Assembly: GCF_000485595.1 (NCBI RefSeq)
Contig: NW_014577107.1
Coordinates: 372,193-393,209 of the forward strand
Direction: 5' to 3'
From: Priapulus caudatus
Taxonomy: Eukaryota > Priapulida > Priapulimorpha > Priapulimorphida > Priapulidae
DNA length: 21,017 bases
Shown one piece after another: positions 16,636 to 21,017 of the stretch (position 1 is the stretch's first letter; each line of letters begins with the position of its first letter). Under the pieces are notes generated by a model, which saw nothing but the letters and a program-made list of their open reading frames with translations, ran no database searches and was not told where the DNA came from. The translations under genes were made by a program, and so were the position numbers.

Positions 16636-18447
16636 GTTACGAACACGAGGGAGCGATGACAATTAATAGCCTCTGAAGGCCAAGCAAGCAGCTGACACGA
16701 TGTTTGCAGATTCGTATAGATGCGTGGGTTCAGGCTGAGAATACCTCTGATGACTATTCCACGGCTTGTGTGACTTCTTTGCCGACCTGAGATGGCATTG
16801 CCCGTGTATAGGTGTGGCTGACTAGCAATCATACCGGCTACAACACGACCGTAAGCGTTGAGGTTGAAATGGCTTTCTGGCATAGATGCCATGAGAATTA
16901 ATGTTAACCCAGGTTGTTCGACCACTCAGTCGCTAAAGGCGCTATTTAATTTCGAGAATACGAGATCATTATTTCAGAAGCAAAATGCAGGCTCCTGTAC
17001 TTGTGTGTCCGCTAGTGTAGACTTGCTTTCAGGTTCATAGTAGGAATTGTCCTGGTTCGTGTCTAATGTTTAGACATTAACGTATCAGACACCTTGCGCA
17101 ATTTTTTACTTGCATAATAATCAAGTAACAGGTGCCTGCATTGTATAGTAGTGTGATTTGCGTAAACATAGTCAACTGTAACTCAATAAAAAGCATACAG
17201 CAATGAAAAGTAACATTAACGCTGAATATTGCGCCCCTGCATGGTCACTAAACAAAACCTTACGAAATTAGTCATGAAGATGGAAAAATTGACTAAAAAA
17301 AAACGCTGATTGTGGCAGATGCTAGCAGATTCAACGTGAATGCGATGTCTCATCTAAAATGATGCATGCGTCTGATGATGGCACTAAATTGTTGTAATCA
17401 GTTATTCAATTACTTGCTTGCTAGTGTGCTGTTACTATAGTTCGTTGTTAACAGGTTATTTGTGTACACCTACTTTGTGGAAACTTGAGTTGAACCGTCA
17501 CTAAAGTGTTTTTGCAAGATTATCCAGAGGCAAGTTGCAATTATTTCTATTGCACAATCGAGGTGTATGTAAGTCAAGTCATTTGCTACATGATCAGGAA
17601 TTTCACTGTTACACGAGAAACTAGGAAATAGGCGAACATTTCCAGCTTTGTCATCGGCCAGTGTTGCATGAAAATACAGATATTTATGACCTCAGGCAGG
17701 TAAAATGATATTCGCACATACGTCATGTTCATTAATACATTTTGTTTTGATATAAACCGGTTTTTTTTTAATCAACGTCAGCACCTTTTTCATGTTCTTT
17801 TAACATCAAAATTTGATTATGAAAGTGATTTTATGGAGAAAATTTCTTAAATACGGGTGTTTTCTTCCCACAATAGTAGCAACAGGAGCTCGGAATGTCA
17901 TCGGTGTCAAAATTCAAGTTGCACGACTACTATGAAAAGCTGTTCTGTTATTGCTTAACAAGAAATCATTATTTTGACCGAGTCACACAATGATTTAGGC
18001 GAAGATTATCCAAAAAACCTAAATCTAAATGTATTCAGCGGAACGATATCTTGGTCAAAAAACGGGTTTACCACGTCGTGTTGAGTTAGACGTTAGGTAG
18101 TCATAAAAGAACTATGGCTATGCCAGGGTAGCTGGATCTCATCATACCGCACTCAGTTTTACGATTATACCCACAAGTTTGCTGAAAATGATGACGGTGT
18201 CGCGTGTAAAATTGCAATCAGCCTATCTGAAAAAGTCTTGCGCTGGCTCCCAGTAGATTAAGTACTAGACACGAAATGTCAGCACGATGTGCGCAAAAAA
18301 AATCTAAATAGAATATACATTCAGTGAAAACAACTGTTGCGACGTGACCATGCCGCTGTGTAATCAGGTAGAAGTTAGCTGTTAACAGATTCTTTTTTTA
18401 TTCACCAAAAAATGATCGATGGCCAAAATCCACCACTTTTTTCTGTC
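16636..18447. other. Longest unannotated stretch; no gene recognised
   Basis: About 1.8 kb of AT-rich, unique-looking sequence. Open frames are at most about 60 codons. I looked for the following RRM exons of the TIA1-like gene (for example a KVNWA-like strand after an acceptor) and found none. TAATGTTTAGACATTA near 17065 is a small hairpin. Confidence 0.5.
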
Positions 18448-18748
18448 ATTACCTCTGCCAGGAGCTTGGCGGAGGTTATGTTTTCACCGGCGTGTGTTTG
18501 AGTGTGGGTTTGTGGGTTTGTGAACATGCACGTTTCAGTTCACTTCCGCTAGGTGCGCTGGCTGTAGACTTACAAACACGCAACCACAGGCTAAGGGGCA
18601 ACCACAGTCCTCCCCCACCTGCACGCTCGCACGCTCGCATTAATTAATTAATTAATTTTTCCACTCAATTAATTAATTAATTAAATTTTTCACATTGAGA
18701 GAATTCAGCTGTCTTGGCGGAGGTCTGTGCTCTCCGAGTGCTCTAGTT
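18448..18748 (+). mobile_element. Short dispersed element of a type common in marine invertebrates
   Basis: The left end has ACCTCTGCCA facing TGGCGGAGGT across a few bases, followed by TATGTTTTCACCGGCG. The right end has CTTGGCGGAGGTCTGTGCTC then TCCGAGTGCTCTAGTT. From memory, this pair of ends recurs in many marine animal sequences as a non-coding dispersed repeat; I could not check that here. The interior holds two TTAATTAATTAATTAAT-type runs (about 18639-18655 and 18666-18683) around TTTCCACTC. It has no coding capacity. The ends given are approximate. Confidence 0.65.
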
Positions 18749-18765
18749 GTCTATACAAACACCTG

Positions 18766-19196
18766 CAGCAGCAGCAGCAGCCGATGAAGCAGCAGCAGTG
18801 GCATCGTCAGCGTCAACAACACCATCAACAACATAATGATCAGCAGTACCAGCACCAAGAACAACAGCAGCATTAAGAGCAACAGCAACAATTACGGTAG
18901 CAGCAGCATTAACAGCATCATCATCATCAGCAGCAGCAGCAGCATTAAGAGCAACAGCATTAGGAGCAACAACAACAATTACGGTAGCAGCAGCATTAAC
19001 AGCATCATCATCATCAGCAGCAGCAGCATTAAGAGCAACAGCATTAGGAGCAACAACAACAACTACGGTAGCAGCAGCATTAACACCATCATCATCATCA
19101 GCAGCAGCAGCATTAACAGCAACAGCATTAGGAGCAACAACAACAACTACGGTAGCAGCAGCATTAACAGCATCATCATCATCAGCAGCAGTAACG

Positions 19197-19239
<43 letters not shown>

Positions 19240-19327
19240 TATCATCATCATCATCATCATTATTATCATTATCATCATCAGCAGCAGCAGCAGCGGAAAC
19301 AGCAATAGCAAGATCAGTAGCAACATT

Positions 19328-19391
<64 letters not shown>

Positions 19392-19485
19392 TCGTCAGAA
19401 AAAGCAGCAGCAAGAGCAGCAACGTCATCATCCTCAGCAGCAGCAGCAGCAGCAGCGGCAGCAGCAGCTCTAGCAACAACAACTG
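18766..19485 (+). repeat. Phase-locked CAN triplet tract (CAG/CAT/CAA), about 720 bases
   Basis: Nearly all triplets from 18766 to 19485, read in one register, are CAG, CAT or CAA. The register never slips: CAN triplets at 18766, 18790, 18841, 19201, 19381, 19441 and 19474 are all congruent. In that register TAA and TAG interrupt the Gln/His reading repeatedly, so it is not an intact polyglutamine gene. The other frames give an open Ser/Asn/Ile reading (18836-19522) and, on the minus strand, Leu/Met runs, both by-products of the triplet structure. Pure sub-blocks are (CAT)n at about 19198-19260, (CAA)n at about 19328-19391 and (CAG)n at about 19436-19456. Confidence 0.93.
18885..19195 (+). 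repeat. 84-87 base higher-order tandem repeat inside the triplet tract
   Basis: The word ACGGTAGCAGCAGCATTAAC recurs, beginning at about 18894, 18981, 19065 and 19149, giving periods of 87, 84 and 84 bases. Each unit carries the same ordered blocks of CAG, CAT, CAG, TAAGAG, CAACAG, TAGGAG and CAA, so the unit was amplified after the triplets had diversified. Confidence 0.92.
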
Positions 19486-20801
19486 CGTCACGCGTGGAGC
19501 AGTAAGGTTCGCTTCACCATAATAATTACTGCCACGACCATGAACATCGGCCCCCTGAGTGATTAGCAGCATAGGGCTTGGGAGATTTCCCAGGATGTGA
19601 GCAGCTTATAGGTCAGTGTGTATAGTAGGTTTGTTAGTGCTTACATAGTAATGTTCTTAATAGGCTATAGCGAGCAAGGAGAGCTGTAGGATTATGAGTT
19701 AAGCCCGTATGCTTAGTTATTAGCTAATCTGACATGGTCAGATGCAGCCAGTAGAATAGCACGAACGCCCGTCCGTATGTCGATTCGGAGGTCCGTCCAT
19801 GCGTCCGACCCTGTACAATTGGGACAAGCGGATTCACCTATGGTGTTCGTACTGGAAAAGAAGAGGAGAATCAGAAAAAAATGAATGCAGGTCAGGTAGG
19901 GTGAAGGAGCAATATGTGATAACTTAAGGTACTCGACTTTCATTGTGAGTATCGTGGGAAATCATAGTCACTTGTGACGTAAAAACAAGAGAACAATTGC
20001 CGCATTTGAAACCATTGGTTTTGATAAGCGACCAGGAATAGTGTTTATGGCGAATATTTTGATGAGCAGGACAAGGCTTTACTAATAAATATCTAATATT
20101 GTATCAATATTACTTCGTTGTGTAATTTCGTTCAACATCAATAAAATTTGTCGTAATAAATGCGATATAGCACATCATGACAGGTATCTTGTAGAAGCAC
20201 GAGCAGCTTTGTTTGTATTCACGTTGTCATAAAGTCTCGATATTTCTGTCAACGATCTACAGTTAATATCTACTATATGACGGACAAGGAATCCGGTTAT
20301 GCTGTCGGTTTATTATAAGAAGGTCATCAAAAGATTTCAAGGTTAGCGAATATGATTTCTGACCTCGTACGTCTTTGTGTATGTTTTCTGTGACGAGGGC
20401 GAGCAAGCGTGGGCGGAGGGGGTGGGGGGGTGAACACAAGTTTGATGCGGCCGACGGTCTAGAATTGCGTGCGCCGCACTTCGGCGTGCGTCAAGGGGTT
20501 GTCACAGAAGGCAGTAATTTCTCAAGTGGTTATTCAGTGGCCGGCGCGCTCGCAAATTGCGTCGTGCGTTTGAAAACATTTCGAGACAGGCGAATAACAT
20601 TTGGTTACGTCGCAGATGAAACGAAAACGACTCATTATGCATTCGGCGATTCTCGGCTGCTGTGGTCCCACGAGTTGCACATAATCGGCCGAACCTCGGT
20701 GGCCTGGCGTCGCCAATCTTCGTGATAAGTCCGCTGGCGATTTTTGGCTCGAGTTGAACCGTCGCTGTCGGCTCTGTCGATATCAGAGTGGAAGAGCTGG
20801 G

Positions 20802-20807
<6 letters not shown>
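19486..20807. other. Sequence without a recognised gene
   Basis: About 1.3 kb. The part from about 20380 to 20760 is more GC-rich and contains a 116-codon open frame (20375-20725, + strand) with ordinary composition but no family I recognise and no obvious splice sites or start context. A G-run lies near 20421-20430. No repeats or inverted repeats were noticed. Confidence 0.45.
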
Positions 20808-20869
<62 letters not shown>

Positions 20870-21017
20870 GAGAGAGAGAACGTGTGCGAGAATTAGAGAG
20901 GGAGGGGGAGAGAGAGGAGAGCGTGCACAGGCAAAAGAGAGAACGGGAAAGGATGTACGAAGTAGAGGCAGACATAGGGAGAGATCGAAAACCAGGGGCC
21001 GAGAGAGAGAGAGAGAG
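20808..21017. repeat. (GA)n microsatellite and GA-rich tail at window end
   Basis: A pure GA run occupies 20808-20865. Purine-rich GAGAG sequence with interruptions follows to about 20940, and the window ends in another pure GA run from about 21000. Homopurine mirror repeats like these can form triplex DNA. The Ser/Leu-rich minus-strand frames here are repeat artefacts. Confidence 0.95.

Noticed and set aside
18836-19522. 228-codon Ser/Asn/Ile-rich open frame
   Set aside because: Generated by the CAN triplet repeat read one base out of the CAG frame; all long frames here are low complexity and have no splice or start evidence.
20375-20725. 116-codon open frame of ordinary composition
   Set aside because: No recognisable domain and no splice or promoter context. 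A frame of this size is expected by chance in 21 kb of GC-mixed DNA. A protein search or RNA-seq would be needed to revive it.

Overview
This window looks like non-coding DNA from an animal genome, most likely an invertebrate. It holds one convincing protein-coding segment: a 96-base internal exon at 635-730 on the + strand. The exon has a pyrimidine-rich acceptor and a consensus donor, and encodes the RNP1 half of the first RNA-recognition motif of a TIA-1/TIAR (Drosophila Rox8) family protein. No other exon of this gene was recognised, so about 20 kb downstream is probably a single large intron. Nothing points to bacteria or phage: there are no operons, ribosome binding sites or dense ORFs. 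A marine invertebrate is suggested by interstitial TTAGGG repeats (the telomere unit of most animals but not of most arthropods) and by a short dispersed repeat at 18448-18748 whose ends I associate with marine invertebrate genomes. This taxonomic placement is an inference.

Layout: 1-58 is a GA microsatellite; 59-634 is upstream intron; 635-730 is the TIA1-like exon. The region 731-6800 is intron-like DNA with one dispersed repeat (1045-1302), a pyrimidine-rich period-28 minisatellite (about 1960-2106) and a GTGC minisatellite with a 30-base higher-order unit (3364-3694).

The stretch 6807-10440 is the richest part and is a cluster of apparently non-autonomous mobile elements. They are, in order: a foldback carrying TTAGGG repeats (6807-7094); a second copy of the dispersed repeat (7107-7434); a 522-base MITE with doubled terminal motifs (7498-8019); a nested palindromic element (8261-8526); a 943-base MITE with 48-base terminal inverted repeats and a TTA target duplication (8663-9605); a third repeat copy (9700-9855); a perfect 25-base hairpin (10010-10074); and further repeat fragments.

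The region 10440-18447 holds tandem repeats, one more foldback and several long microsatellites. A marine-type short element (18448-18748) is followed by a 720-base tract of CAN triplets in one unbroken phase (18766-19485). The rest is unremarkable sequence ending in a second GA tract (20808-21017).

The most unusual observation is inside the 943-base MITE. Its arms are arrays of the short motif TTACG(A/G/T), recurring every 10 or 11 bases (mean about 10.4, the helical repeat of B-DNA) over several hundred bases, with the motif strand switching at defined points. Every site would then face the same side of the helix. I do not know a described element with this architecture. A co-operative binding array or a natural strong nucleosome-positioning sequence are the two readings I consider most plausible.
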